From positions 227,839 to 291,838 of the forward strand of contig NZ_SKCD01000077.1 of the NCBI RefSeq assembly GCF_006542765.1: a stretch of 64,000 bases of DNA, given 5' to 3'. The translations under genes were made by a program, and so were the position numbers. The notes beneath the pieces are model-generated. The model ran no database searches and was not told the origin of the DNA. It worked only from the letters and a program-made list of their open reading frames with translations. Positions 34,394 through 44,107 of the stretch are shown piece after piece (the first letter of the stretch is position 1; each line of letters opens with the position of its first letter). The stretch is from Paenibacillus luteus. GTDB lineage: Bacteria; Bacillota; Bacilli; Paenibacillales; Paenibacillaceae.

Positions 34394-34533
34394 AAAAAAC
34401 TGTCTCCGAGGCATATCGCCTTGAAGCCAGTTTTTTTGTCTCTCACTTGAATCGCTGTTGTTACCCAGCATTGTTACTGTTACGCAACATCGTTGTTGTT
34501 AAGCAGCAGCTCTACTGTTACCCAGCGCAGTAT
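34394..34533. repeat. Terminator-like hairpin and degenerate 20-21 bp repeats
   Basis: A hairpin AAAAAACTG...CAGTTTTTTT (34394-34437) stands without an adjacent gene end. It is followed by about four degenerate units of about 20 bp carrying TGTTACCCAGCA-like cores (34456-34530). I see no gene between the aldo/keto reductase terminator and araM. Confidence 0.5.
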
Positions 34534-34581
34534 ATCGCTCTAGAGTGTATACAAAGGCTGCGCAACCTTACGCTGATTCCT

Positions 34582-35742
34582 TTATAGCGAATTATATGCT
34601 CGCAGCAGCGTGTATCGGTTCGGGCGCACTTGATGTGCTTCTTGCAAGCTGCGCATCAGCAGCTCTGCATCAACACCAAGCTCCTCGGTGGTCGAAGGTC
34701 CGCCGACTTCCCTGAGCCAGTTCCTGATTGTTGTCTCATCCGGGAGCGCGGCAATCGCCATGCGGAGCTGCTCCGGTTTTTCCGTAAAAGCAAGACCCGC
34801 CTCCTCTGCGGCGAGGCGATGATACAGCTTCGATATTTCCGCACAGGCTACGCCAACCTTGGCGCCGTGCAGCAGCTGCCTCTTGCCAAGACGGATATAT
34901 TCCATTTCCCAGAAATGGGAGAGGTGATGCTCCGCACCCGATGCGGAATGCGACTGTCCGAACAGCAGCATCGCTAGCCCCGATTCAATCAGCGCCTCTA
35001 TTAAAATGCGAATGCCTTCCTGGTCGCGTCTAGCAATCCGTTCAATATTGTCGACACATTTATTCAATGCTACTTGTGTAATCTCAGCAACCTCAGCCGA
35101 ATATGGCTCTCCGCCCTCTGTCGCTCCAAAGCTCCAGTCCAATAGAGACGTGAATTTGCCAAGCATATCGCCAAAGCCTGCGGCTACCATCGCAGGAGGG
35201 GCTTGAGCCAAAATTTCCAAATCGGCGAATATGGCATCAGGACCAATCGCCGCAATCGTTTTCTTCTCGCCCCGAAGGATGATGGGTGCGCCTTTCGAGT
35301 TAAATCCGTCAACGGAAGGCGCGGTCGGTACCGATACGAACGGAATACCTGCGGTATACGCGGCATAACGGGAAATATCATGGATCGTTCCCGAGCCTGC
35401 CGCAACGACCACCTGTGCCTGCTTCAGCTGAATATCGAGCAATAGCTGTACGATCGACGCTTCGTCGGCAATGACATCTCCTTGTGGGTTCGGCTTGATG
35501 AGCGTTACCTGAACCGCAATGCCTAGCGCAGTAATCGCTTCCTCCAGTGTTCTCCCTACAATTTCATACGTGATGGAATCTGCGGCAATGACAACCTGGG
35601 CATATTGTTTTTCCTTTAAATAGGGAGCAACCTCGTTAATCGCGCCTGCTTCAATCCGTAATGGATCTATTTCAATGGATCGCAGTGTTTCTGCATCGAA
35701 TCCTGCAGCAATTTGTTTGACTCTCTGGATCAAGGATGACAT
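34582..35742 (-). CDS. egsA: sn-Glycerol-1-phosphate dehydrogenase
   Basis: 386 residues of the AraM/EgsA family: NAD site VVAAGSGTIHDISRYAA, substrate loop VSVPTAPSVDGFNSKGAPI, and metal ligands in GFGDMLGKFTSLLDW, SASGAEHHLSHFWEME and LLHGAKVGVA. It reduces DHAP to sn-glycerol-1-phosphate, used in Bacillales for heptaprenylglyceryl phosphate. In Bacillus subtilis the homologue (araM) lies in the arabinose operon; here it stands alone beside the sugar-uptake block. Confidence 0.93.
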   Translation of the reverse strand: MSSLIQRVKQIAAGFDAETLRSIEIDPLRIEAGAINEVAPYLKEKQYAQVVIAADSITYEIVGRTLEEAITALGIAVQVTLIKPNPQGDVIADEASIVQLLLDIQLKQAQVVVAAGSGTIHDISRYAAYTAGIPFVSVPTAPSVDGFNSKGAPIILRGEKKTIAAIGPDAIFADLEILAQAPPAMVAAGFGDMLGKFTSLLDWSFGATEGGEPYSAEVAEITQVALNKCVDNIERIARRDQEGIRILIEALIESGLAMLLFGQSHSASGAEHHLSHFWEMEYIRLGKRQLLHGAKVGVACAEISKLYHRLAAEEAGLAFTEKPEQLRMAIAALPDETTIRNWLREVGGPSTTEELGVDAELLMRSLQEAHQVRPNRYTLLRAYNSL

Positions 35743-35841
35743 CTGCTTCGCCTCTTCTCATTGGGATATTCTTTATTGTCCCTCTGCGAAGAGCGGCTTG
35801 TCAACTCGGCCATGCCACATTTCCCCAAATAATACCGTTTA

Positions 35842-37725
35842 TTAATATTCCCTTCTTGCCAACGCTCGCTTCGCTGTATCCTGCGTAAATACCCCTTCCG
35901 ATGTAATGATTTTCATAGGAAGCTCCTTTCCCGCCATATAATCCTTCACGGCTTTCATGAGCTGCGGCCCGAGCAGCGGATTGCACTCGACGACAAAGTT
36001 TAATTTACCGGTTCCTAGCGCCTTTAGTGCAGCCCTAGTCGCATCGATCGAAATGATTTTGATATCCTTGCCCGGCTTCAGTCCATATTGCTCAATGGCC
36101 TGAATGGCTCCAAGAGCCATGTCATCATTATGCGAATATACGACATCGATGTCTTCACCGTGTTGATCAAGCGCTTCCAACATAAGTTGCTTACCGTTTT
36201 CCAGTGTAAAATCACCTTGCAAAGATTGCACGATCTGATAGCCGCGCTCATCCTTAATAATTTCTTCAAAGCCTACCTTTCGTCCCACTGCGGGATCGGA
36301 ATCCTTCGTCCCTTGAAGCTCCACAATGTTCACCTGCCCTGCGCCGGCTGCCATTTCTTGCGTGAGCCAGCGAGCCGCCCGCCTGCCTTCCTCTACGAAA
36401 TCCGAGCCGATGTAGGCGGTCCATAAAGAGTCGTCGCTTACTTTCACTTCACGGTCCGAGAGAATAACGGGGATTCCGGCCTGCTTCGCTTCTTGCAGCA
36501 CAACGTCCCAGCCCGTCTTCACCAATGGTGAAAACACAATAAAATCCACTTTCAAAGCGATGAATTTTCGAATCAATTCGATTTGCTTATCCTGCTGCTG
36601 AAGCGCATTCTCGTATAGCAGCTCGATTCCCTCTTCTTTAGCCGCGTGGATAACGGAATTGGTATGCGCCAGCCGCCACCCGCTTTCCAAGCCGACCTGT
36701 GCGAAACCGATTTTTATAGGCGCTGCTTCGGTTATCTGTCTTATCGGCTTCACCTTAGAGACCGACTCCAGCTCACCAAATTCATTTATGTTGTCCTTTG
36801 TAATCGGATGGCTTCTCAAAATAATTTTTTTAGGAATCCCCTTCTCTTTATTTAAAATATCGACCGCATAACGAATAGCCTCACCGCCACCTGTCGGGCT
36901 GGTAAAAGTGCCCGTAAGCGTGCCTTCCTTTACAAGGTTCAATCCGCCATTGTCACCTTTAACGCCGTCAACGCCGATAATCTTTACATCCGTTATCCCT
37001 TTTTTCTTCAAAGCAATCGAAGCGCCTAATGCCATGGCGTCATTATGGGCAAAGATGAGATCGATATCCGTATCTTTCTCCAACGATTCCAAAAGTAAAT
37101 CTTCCGACTTATCGCGCTGCCAATCCGCATATAATGACTCCGCAATCACAATATCTTTACGGTCTGTCAGCGCTTCGCGGAAGCCCTCGCTGCGTTCATC
37201 TACTGTCGGCGAGCCTTTGAGCCCTAGAATCTCGACGATCCGATTATCCCCTGCTTCAAGCAGCTGCTTGGCGTATCCCGCCGCCTTGCTCCCGATGAGT
37301 CGATTATCCGTCCCGATATACAACGTATAATCATAACCCGTTACGCCGCGACCGAGTACGATAACCGGAATCTTCTCATAGATTTCAGTTATCGTAGGCG
37401 TGAGCAGAATTGGATCATCCAAAGAAATAATAAGCAAGTCAATGCCGTATCCTACCAGCTTGTGAAGATCCTCCTCCTGCTGCTTGCTGTCATTTCCTCC
37501 GTCGGTAAATATAACGCGCAGGTCTGGGTAAGCGCCCGCGTCGCGTTTAATCTCATCATTCAGCACGACGCGCCATGGCTCGTTCAGATTAGGCTGCGAC
37601 ACCCCGATCAAATACTTTACGCCCTCTTCGGGTATCGTTGATGTGTGGTTGCTGCAGGAATATAGACTTAAAAGCGCCATGAAGGCAACGAAAAAAAATA
37701 CTATTTTGTACCTTGCTTCCTTCAT
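35842..37725 (-). CDS. Lipoprotein with two fused periplasmic sugar-binding domains
   Basis: 627 residues. A lipobox-like signal ends SLYSC at Cys24 (Tyr at -2 is unusual). Two type-1 periplasmic-binding domains follow: about 36-320 (YLIGVSQPNLNEPWR, IDLIFAHNDAMALGASIA) and about 335-620 (IKIGFAQVGLESGWR, DVVYSHNDDMALGAIQAIEQYG). The second is close to the YtfQ-like protein at 40871-41917, sharing VKVSDDSLWTAYIGSDF and VVECNPLLGPQL-type segments; the first is more distant. It overlaps the response-regulator gene by ATGA and follows the kinase, so a sensing role is likelier than transport. A double-affinity transporter component is the alternative. Confidence 0.85.
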   Translation of the reverse strand: MKEARYKIVFFFVAFMALLSLYSCSNHTSTIPEEGVKYLIGVSQPNLNEPWRVVLNDEIKRDAGAYPDLRVIFTDGGNDSKQQEEDLHKLVGYGIDLLIISLDDPILLTPTITEIYEKIPVIVLGRGVTGYDYTLYIGTDNRLIGSKAAGYAKQLLEAGDNRIVEILGLKGSPTVDERSEGFREALTDRKDIVIAESLYADWQRDKSEDLLLESLEKDTDIDLIFAHNDAMALGASIALKKKGITDVKIIGVDGVKGDNGGLNLVKEGTLTGTFTSPTGGGEAIRYAVDILNKEKGIPKKIILRSHPITKDNINEFGELESVSKVKPIRQITEAAPIKIGFAQVGLESGWRLAHTNSVIHAAKEEGIELLYENALQQQDKQIELIRKFIALKVDFIVFSPLVKTGWDVVLQEAKQAGIPVILSDREVKVSDDSLWTAYIGSDFVEEGRRAARWLTQEMAAGAGQVNIVELQGTKDSDPAVGRKVGFEEIIKDERGYQIVQSLQGDFTLENGKQLMLEALDQHGEDIDVVYSHNDDMALGAIQAIEQYGLKPGKDIKIISIDATRAALKALGTGKLNFVVECNPLLGPQLMKAVKDYMAGKELPMKIITSEGVFTQDTAKRALARREY

Positions 37726-38927
37726 GTCCAGCTTCCTTTGCGGTAGGAGTTTGGAGAAACGCCTGTTTTTTTCTTGAACGCGTTGCTGAAGTAATGCTGG
37801 CTGTTATAGCCGACCTTTTCTGCGATTTCATATACCTTATAGCTGGTATCATTCATAAGCAGCACTGCATGCTTAATCCGCACGTCCGTCAAATAATCAA
37901 TGAACGAAGCGCCAATCTCTTTCTTCAGAAGCTTGCTTAGATAGGTCGGGCTTACTCTCACTTGGTCAGCCACCTCCTGCAAAGAAAGGTTCGGCATCGC
38001 ATAAGCCTGCTCAACGAACTTCTTCGCTAATAGCACAACAGGCGACAAGCTGCCCTTCGCATTGATTCCCTTCACAAGCTCGTTATAAATACGGTCGGCG
38101 TGCAAGAAGCCGTCCTGCATAACTCTATCCATGTGAATGACCATTCGCGCTAATATTTCTTCAAACTTCGTCTGAATGGCCATACACTGCTTCATCCATT
38201 CACTTTCATCTGCAATTGGCGAGAAAATGACAATATACCCCTTCTCATCCTCGAACACGATATGTGTTCCGCTATCCGCTAACAGATCCTCTATGATGTT
38301 TCTGGAAGCAAATTCGAGCAAATCCTTGCCCCATTCCTTTTTCACCGTACCAACGTTAGTGCCTTGCACGACCTTGAATACGGCCATCCGGGTTGATGCA
38401 TGAATCGGGAGCTGCAAATATTCAATATTTTTCACAACCTCTTCAGACTCCAACAATCCATTCATCCATCTCCGCAAAAAATGGTCACGAATCAGCAGCG
38501 AATTGCTTTGCAGCTGCTTGCTCGTAAATGCATGGAACTCTTCTTTTATTTTATTTTTCTCGAGCTCAATGACAGCGCGTTCAATTAATTCCTTAAGCTG
38601 GGACTTGACCACCGGTTTTAAAACATAATCAAATACGTTCAGCTTTACGGCTTTCTGTGCATATGTAAATTCATCATAACCGGTGATTACGACGACCAGG
38701 CATTTATGCTCAAGCTGCAGCTGCTCGACGAATGCCAATCCGTCCAGAAACGGCATGTTAATATCAACAAATATAAGATCCGGCTTCGTTGCCTTGGCAA
38801 CCTCTAGCGCCTCGATCCCATCCTCTGCTTCGCCAACGACCTCAATGCCCAGCTCTTCCCATGGCAGCACCTGCAGCAGGCCTCTTCTTATTCTTGGCTC
38901 ATCATCAGCGATGACTAATTTCCACAT
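37722..38927 (-). CDS. Response regulator with AraC-type DNA-binding domain (YesN-like)
   Basis: 401 residues. Receiver domain about 1-120 with acidic pocket IADDEPRIR, phospho-acceptor Asp55 in FVDINMPFLDG, and Lys in YVLKPVVK. A linker region of about 160 residues precedes the C-terminal AraC double helix-turn-helix (about 300-395; LSLQEVADQVRVSPTYLSKLLKKEIG, VYEIAEKVGYNSQHYFSNAFKKKTG). It is the partner of the histidine kinase 40 bp upstream and probably activates the furanose transporter and surface-enzyme genes. Confidence 0.93.
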   Translation of the reverse strand: MWKLVIADDEPRIRRGLLQVLPWEELGIEVVGEAEDGIEALEVAKATKPDLIFVDINMPFLDGLAFVEQLQLEHKCLVVVITGYDEFTYAQKAVKLNVFDYVLKPVVKSQLKELIERAVIELEKNKIKEEFHAFTSKQLQSNSLLIRDHFLRRWMNGLLESEEVVKNIEYLQLPIHASTRMAVFKVVQGTNVGTVKKEWGKDLLEFASRNIIEDLLADSGTHIVFEDEKGYIVIFSPIADESEWMKQCMAIQTKFEEILARMVIHMDRVMQDGFLHADRIYNELVKGINAKGSLSPVVLLAKKFVEQAYAMPNLSLQEVADQVRVSPTYLSKLLKKEIGASFIDYLTDVRIKHAVLLMNDTSYKVYEIAEKVGYNSQHYFSNAFKKKTGVSPNSYRKGSWT

Positions 38928-38967
38928 GCTGTTCTCCTCCTTCTGTGAGTAACAAGCTCTTTCAGCC

Positions 38968-40764
38968 TCAATCGTTGTTTACCGGCAGATAAACATTTAT
39001 TCTTGTGCCTACGCCATATTCGCTCTTCACTTCAATCCCGTAGGACGGACCGTATGTAAGGCGGATTCGCTCATTGACATTGAATAAACCAAACCCGTTT
39101 TTATGTTCTGGATTGCTTGAATCCTTCAAGCCCTGCTCAAGAAGCTCCAGCTGCTCCGGCTTCATGCCCTGCCCGTTGTCGATAACCGACAAGACAAGGT
39201 GATTGTCGATATGTACCGTTTCAATCCGAATATGGCCTTTTCCCTTTTTCATTTTGATGCCATGATAGATCGCATTCTCGACGAGCGGTTGAAGAATAAG
39301 CTTCAATAAGCGGTTATATTTCAAGCTCTCGGGTATTTCTTGAATCTCGTAGCTAATCTTGCTCTCATACCGCATCATTTGAATAATAAGATAGCTATCC
39401 ACATGCTTGATCTCATCTTCGAGAAAGATCATTTCGTTTCCTTTGCTTAAACCAATTCGGAACAGATTGGTCAGCGCGATTATAATCTCAACAATATCGT
39501 CGGCCCCTCTGTCCTGTGCCATCCACTGAATCGTATCAAGCGTGTTATACAGAAAATGCGGCTTTATCTGTTCTTGCAGCACCTTGAGCTCTGCTTCCCT
39601 CTTCTCTTTCTGCTCGGTATAGACCATATGGATCAGCTGCTCGATCTCCTGTACCATTTTGTTGAAGCTGTCGCCCAATTGGCCGATTTCATCCTTCGAG
39701 CCGCCTTTGAACCGCAGATGGAGCTCACCCTCCTCCACACGGTGCATAATGCGCCGCAGCTTGCGTACCGGATTAATGATCGAATTCGTAAAGAACCAAG
39801 AGACGATAATTGCTAAAATGATCGTGAGCAGCACGACGATAACGGTATACAGTTGCCATTTGATGACCACCGATTTGGATTCATCCAATGGAAAGACGCT
39901 GACGATCTTCCAATTCGTGCGCTCGAACCGATCCTGCATGATTTGAAAGGCTCGATTGTTGATCTTTTTCTCCATGCTCGTGTAACCGCTTTCCAACCAC
40001 TCGTTGTCAATCCTGTAAACAATCAAGTTAACCGGTGAATATACAATGCCCCCGTGCGAATCGGTAATATAGACGAACCCACTTTTTCCTAATGACACGG
40101 ACTCAATCGTTTTTTGAAAAATGCTTAGCTCCATATCCAGCAATATAACGCCTAGCACCTCATTCGTGTGCGGATCCTTAATCGCCTTTACAAAAGACAG
40201 CACTTGATCGGCACTGTAATTGTATTCCGATTTAATGTTCCTTCCAATAGGCTTGCTGATCAGCAGCAGCTCATCGGGCTTAGCAACCGCTTCCTTGTAC
40301 CAGCTCTCCGAGGTTAACGGGTCCCGAATGATTCTCTCCAGTCTATTGCTGACATACTGATCCTTTTTATTCACGATTAGCAGGCCTGCGATTTCGCGAT
40401 GCCTTCGTTCGTACATGGCGATAACCTTTTCAATGTCGGCTTCTCGAGCGCCTGTGACATCCGCCCCCGTTACAAGCCCTTCACTGAAAAAAGACATCAC
40501 GTTGTTGTCGTCCGCGACATAAGCCAGAATATTTTCCATTTCATCGAAATAATACACAATGTTATTTTTAACTTGCTTCATCATCTGAATCGTATGTTCA
40601 TTCGTCGTATCTTCAATGGAACGTTTATAAACCCCCGTGCCAACTGCGCTTAACGTAACGATCGACAATAATATAATAATCACAAAATAAATGAGAAGCT
40701 TGAACCTAATACTGCGATTTTGAAATCGTTGGATAATCTCCAAGCGTTTGATTCCTGCAAACAC
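38968..40764 (-). CDS. Sensor histidine kinase, YesM-like
   Basis: 598 residues. Transmembrane helix about 22-44, extracytoplasmic dCache-like domain about 45-295, second helix about 300-325, HAMP about 327-378 (NPVRKLRRIMHRVEEGE), His-kinase motif KPHFLYNTLDTIQWM with His403, and ATPase N-box VENAIYHG followed by DNGQGM. The start is GTG at 40764 with AGGTG upstream. It stands between a sugar transporter and the fused binding lipoprotein; such kinases can sense sugars through a binding protein. Confidence 0.93.
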   Translation of the reverse strand: MFAGIKRLEIIQRFQNRSIRFKLLIYFVIIILLSIVTLSAVGTGVYKRSIEDTTNEHTIQMMKQVKNNIVYYFDEMENILAYVADDNNVMSFFSEGLVTGADVTGAREADIEKVIAMYERRHREIAGLLIVNKKDQYVSNRLERIIRDPLTSESWYKEAVAKPDELLLISKPIGRNIKSEYNYSADQVLSFVKAIKDPHTNEVLGVILLDMELSIFQKTIESVSLGKSGFVYITDSHGGIVYSPVNLIVYRIDNEWLESGYTSMEKKINNRAFQIMQDRFERTNWKIVSVFPLDESKSVVIKWQLYTVIVVLLTIILAIIVSWFFTNSIINPVRKLRRIMHRVEEGELHLRFKGGSKDEIGQLGDSFNKMVQEIEQLIHMVYTEQKEKREAELKVLQEQIKPHFLYNTLDTIQWMAQDRGADDIVEIIIALTNLFRIGLSKGNEMIFLEDEIKHVDSYLIIQMMRYESKISYEIQEIPESLKYNRLLKLILQPLVENAIYHGIKMKKGKGHIRIETVHIDNHLVLSVIDNGQGMKPEQLELLEQGLKDSSNPEHKNGFGLFNVNERIRLTYGPSYGIEVKSEYGVGTRINVYLPVNND

Positions 40765-40819
40765 GTTCTCACCTATTTCTTTTTAATCTCAGTATATATC
40801 GACTTTTTTTGATGGGAAA

Positions 40820-40861
40820 CAACAAATTGCAAAGGGGCATGGGCCCCTTTGCAATTTGTTG
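40820..40861 (-). terminator. Perfect 19-bp hairpin after the YtfQ-like gene
   Basis: CAACAAATTGCAAAGGGGC pairs exactly with GCCCCTTTGCAATTTGTTG around a four-base loop. It follows the binding-protein stop (40871) and separates it from the kinase gene. The U-run after it is short, so it may act partly as a 3' mRNA-stabilising stem. Confidence 0.8.
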
Positions 40862-40870
40862 CATTCGAGA

Positions 40871-41917
40871 TTAATAGAGGCGGTTCGGCAATGCATCGAT
40901 CGCTTTTTGGCCGAAGTAAACATCCTCGTCTGATTTGATCCATTTTTCCAACGTTTTGCCTTCTTTGAAGTCAAGAATGGCTTGTTTCAATTGAGGCCCT
41001 AGCAACGGATTGCACTCAACGGTAACATTCAACTTCCCGTCGCGGATGGCTTCAAACGCCGGTTTGATTCCGTCCACCGATACAACGAAAATGTCTGTTC
41101 CCGGCTTCAAGCCGTACTCTTCAATCGCTTGAATCGCCCCAAGCGCCATGTCATCGTTATGTGCGTAAACCGCTTGAATATTTTTGCCATCGGATTTCAA
41201 GAAGGCTTCCATAACTTCTTTGCCCTTCGCACGGGTAAAGTCACCGGATTGGGATTTAATGATTTTGTAGTTAGGGTTGCCGTCAACAATTTCTTTGAAT
41301 CCCTTTTGGCGGTCATTCGCAGCGCTCGCGCCAACCGTTCCTTGAAGCTCAACGATGTTTACTTGCTTGTCAGCGCCAAGCAGCTCCATCATCGTTTTTG
41401 CTGCATTTTGTCCTTCAAGCACGAAATCGGAACCGATAAATGAAGTGTAAAGCGACTCATCGCTTACTTTTACTGTACGGTCAAGCAGAAATACGGGAAT
41501 GTTTGCAGCTTTTGCTTCTTCCAGCACCGTTTCCCAGCCTGATTCAACGACTGGCGCAAGCGCGATGGCGTCTACTTTCTGGGAGATGAAGGTGCGGATC
41601 GCTTTAATTTGATTCTCTTGTTTTTGCTGGGCATCGGAGAACTTCAGCTCGAACTGCGCGTCGCTGCCGAAGGTGTCCTTGATCGATTGCGTTTCAGCAT
41701 CCCGCCAACCGCTCTCCGCACCGATCTGCGAGAAGCCCAGGACGATCTTTTTGTCCGATCCTTTGTCTTCTGGCGCAGGAGCCGTCGTCTCCGTCCCTGC
41801 ATTCGTTGCCGCAGTCCCTCCATTATTGTTAGCTGCATTGCCGCTGCATGCCGATAGCAGAAGCCCCACCGCTAACACCGTTGTCATGACAAAAGAACTC
41901 TTTTTAAACTTAAACAT
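40871..41917 (-). CDS. ytfQ: YtfQ-like furanose-binding lipoprotein
   Basis: 348 residues with lipobox LLSAC near 23, a Thr/Ala-rich linker, and one type-1 periplasmic-binding domain. VLGFSQIGAESGWR, the LAPVVESGWETVL region and NVTVECNPLLGPQ match YtfQ, whose E. coli homologue binds galactofuranose. GGGAGG precedes the ATG. It lies 142 bp after the permease genes and probably has its own promoter, as often seen for abundant binding proteins. Confidence 0.88.
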   Translation of the reverse strand: MFKFKKSSFVMTTVLAVGLLLSACSGNAANNNGGTAATNAGTETTAPAPEDKGSDKKIVLGFSQIGAESGWRDAETQSIKDTFGSDAQFELKFSDAQQKQENQIKAIRTFISQKVDAIALAPVVESGWETVLEEAKAANIPVFLLDRTVKVSDESLYTSFIGSDFVLEGQNAAKTMMELLGADKQVNIVELQGTVGASAANDRQKGFKEIVDGNPNYKIIKSQSGDFTRAKGKEVMEAFLKSDGKNIQAVYAHNDDMALGAIQAIEEYGLKPGTDIFVVSVDGIKPAFEAIRDGKLNVTVECNPLLGPQLKQAILDFKEGKTLEKWIKSDEDVYFGQKAIDALPNRLY

Positions 41918-42059
41918 TTTTTGTTCCTCCCTTTATATGCTGTGTGTTGATTACATTATTAATATAATTCGTTTCAATTTTATTGTATTTAGATAATAAC
42001 GTTATATTTTGCTAAATTCGGCACTATCTGTAATTCGTGATTATGATTTATTCATAACT

Positions 42060-43100
42060 TTAAACCGAAGCCGGCGCTCGACGATCCCCGCCGTTTGGGG
42101 CTGGTTTCCCCGCAGCATGGCTGATGATGCGCCGTCTTTGCCTGCGGATAACGATTACCCTTTGCAGAAGAATAAACAGGAATAATAGGAAGCCCACTGC
42201 AATTTTGGTCCACCATGAGCTCAGCGTGCCCTGATACATGACAATGGTTTGAATAATGCCGGAGCAGATAACGCCTAATAAAGGACCAACCAAGTAGCCA
42301 AAACCACCCGTGAGCAGAATGCCCCCGATGACGCAAGCGGCAATCGCATCCATCTCCATTCCCATTAAATGAAGATTGTAGCCGGACAACATGTAGAAGG
42401 TAAATACAATGCCGCCAAGCGCAGAACAGAAACCGCTAATGGTGTATACCAATACGGTTATGCGAGGAACCGGCAGGCCCATGAGCACTGCTGAGCGCTC
42501 GCTGCCTCCGATAGCAAATACCGCCCTGCCGAATTCCGTGTATTTGGCGACATAGATAGCGATAGCGACGACCGCGAGTGCGATTACGACGCTCACCGAG
42601 ATGAAGTTGGACCCGACCAGATTGATTTTGAATTTGGAAATGGCGGTATACGTTGCATTCTCGATGACGATGCTTTGCGTGGTTATGAAATAGCTCGCCC
42701 CTCTCGCAAGAAACATGCCTGCGAGGGTAACAATCCAAGGGTGGAGGTCGAAGCGTTGAATCAAGTAACCTTGCGCAGCTCCGAACAAAATGCCGATGAG
42801 CAAGCAAATGGCCATAACCGCGTATGCATTCATGCCCTCCTGCAGCAGCGCAGCCGATACGACGCTTACGAATGCAACGACTGAAGCAACGGACAAATCG
42901 ATTCCGCCTGTAATAATAACGAAAGCAAGCCCCGTCGCAACGATAATCAGATAAGCGTTATCAATAAATAGATTGAAGAAAACCTGCCATGTGAAAAATC
43001 CGGTGTAGAGGACTGAGCCGGCACCGTATAATAAAATAATAAGCAGCAATGTCGAGAGAATAATAATATTGTTCTGATTGATTCGAAGATTCAGCTTCAT
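42060..43100 (-). CDS. yjfF: Sugar ABC transporter permease, YjfF-like
   Basis: 346 residues, about 9-10 helices of the ribose/galactose (BPD_transp_2) permease family: GGIDLSVASVVAFVSVVSA, ACVIGGILLTGGFGYLVGPLLG. It starts inside the upstream permease stop (ATGA overlap) and ends in a short basic tail. With YtfT it would form the heterodimeric channel. Confidence 0.9.
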   Translation of the reverse strand: MKLNLRINQNNIIILSTLLLIILLYGAGSVLYTGFFTWQVFFNLFIDNAYLIIVATGLAFVIITGGIDLSVASVVAFVSVVSAALLQEGMNAYAVMAICLLIGILFGAAQGYLIQRFDLHPWIVTLAGMFLARGASYFITTQSIVIENATYTAISKFKINLVGSNFISVSVVIALAVVAIAIYVAKYTEFGRAVFAIGGSERSAVLMGLPVPRITVLVYTISGFCSALGGIVFTFYMLSGYNLHLMGMEMDAIAACVIGGILLTGGFGYLVGPLLGVICSGIIQTIVMYQGTLSSWWTKIAVGFLLFLFILLQRVIVIRRQRRRIISHAAGKPAPNGGDRRAPASV

Positions 43101-44107
43101 CCTGCCACCGCCTGTTTATTCTTCTGCTGGAACACTCGTCTGAAACGGTCGGATTGCATCAAGCTTACAACGATAACAACAATAGCTTTCACAACCATAA
43201 TGCGTTCAGGCGGTACCCCCATGGAGTAGATCGTTGTCGTTAGTGACTGAATGAACAAAGCCCCGATTACCGTACCGGCAAGGAAGAATCGTCCTCCCCG
43301 CATGGAGGTTCCGCCAATAACGACCGCCAAGATCGCATCCAGCTCAATCCATAAGCCTGCATTATTCGCATCCGCACTGCTAATATTCGAGCTGACAAGC
43401 AGTCCTGCAATCGCAGCGCAGAGGCCGCAAACGATGTAAACGAATAAGTATATTTTCCGGGGCTCAACGCCCGCATACTCACTGGATATTTTATTTGTGC
43501 CCGTTGCCTCAAGGAAAAGCCCAAGAGCGGTACGCTTTTTCAAATACAGAACAAAGAGAAACACGAATGCTGCGATAAAGATGGAGAAAGGCAAGCCTAA
43601 GAAAAACCCTTTACCGATGAAACCAAAAGCTTTATCGTCGGTAGTAAGCACCTTGCCTTCCGTTATTAATTGTGCGATTCCTCGGCCCACGGTCATGAGA
43701 ATTAAAGTCCCAACCATGGGCTGTATGCCCAGGTAAGCGATCAACAAGCCATTCCATAAGCCGCATAATACCCCGACGATCAAAGCGGCGACTATGGCAA
43801 GCCAAAGCGGTACGACGCCAAGCAGGGAGATGGCAACCGCACCCGCTATCGCCAGAACGGAGCCGACCGAGATATCGATGCCTTCCTTCGCAATAACAAG
43901 CGTCATGCCAATGGCAATAACCATAATGGGTGCAGCGCGATTCAAAATATCGATCAAGCTTCCGAAGAGATGGCCGTTTTTGATTTCGATATTAAAAAAA
44001 CCTGGAACAAAAAATAAGTTGAACAACAAGATGGCGGCTAAAGCCGTAATTGGCCAAATGATTTTGGTATGCATGATACTAGCTGCCCGTTTGCGAATAC
44101 TGCTCAT
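43097..44107 (-). CDS. ytfT: Sugar ABC transporter permease, YtfT-like
   Basis: 336 residues of the same permease family (KEGIDISVGSVLAIAGAVA, AVVIGGTSMRGGRFFLAGTVIGA). Start 44107 has AAGGAGG 9 bp upstream; the open frame to 44128 is less likely. It overlaps the ATPase gene by 29 bp, which implies tight coupling. Confidence 0.9.
   Translation of the reverse strand: MSSIRKRAASIMHTKIIWPITALAAILLFNLFFVPGFFNIEIKNGHLFGSLIDILNRAAPIMVIAIGMTLVIAKEGIDISVGSVLAIAGAVAISLLGVVPLWLAIVAALIVGVLCGLWNGLLIAYLGIQPMVGTLILMTVGRGIAQLITEGKVLTTDDKAFGFIGKGFFLGLPFSIFIAAFVFLFVLYLKKRTALGLFLEATGTNKISSEYAGVEPRKIYLFVYIVCGLCAAIAGLLVSSNISSADANNAGLWIELDAILAVVIGGTSMRGGRFFLAGTVIGALFIQSLTTTIYSMGVPPERIMVVKAIVVIVVSLMQSDRFRRVFQQKNKQAVAG

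Noticed and set aside
41918..42059. A cre site before the YtfQ-like gene
   Set aside because: TGAAACGAATTATA resembles cre only in the first half; spacing and the right half do not fit.
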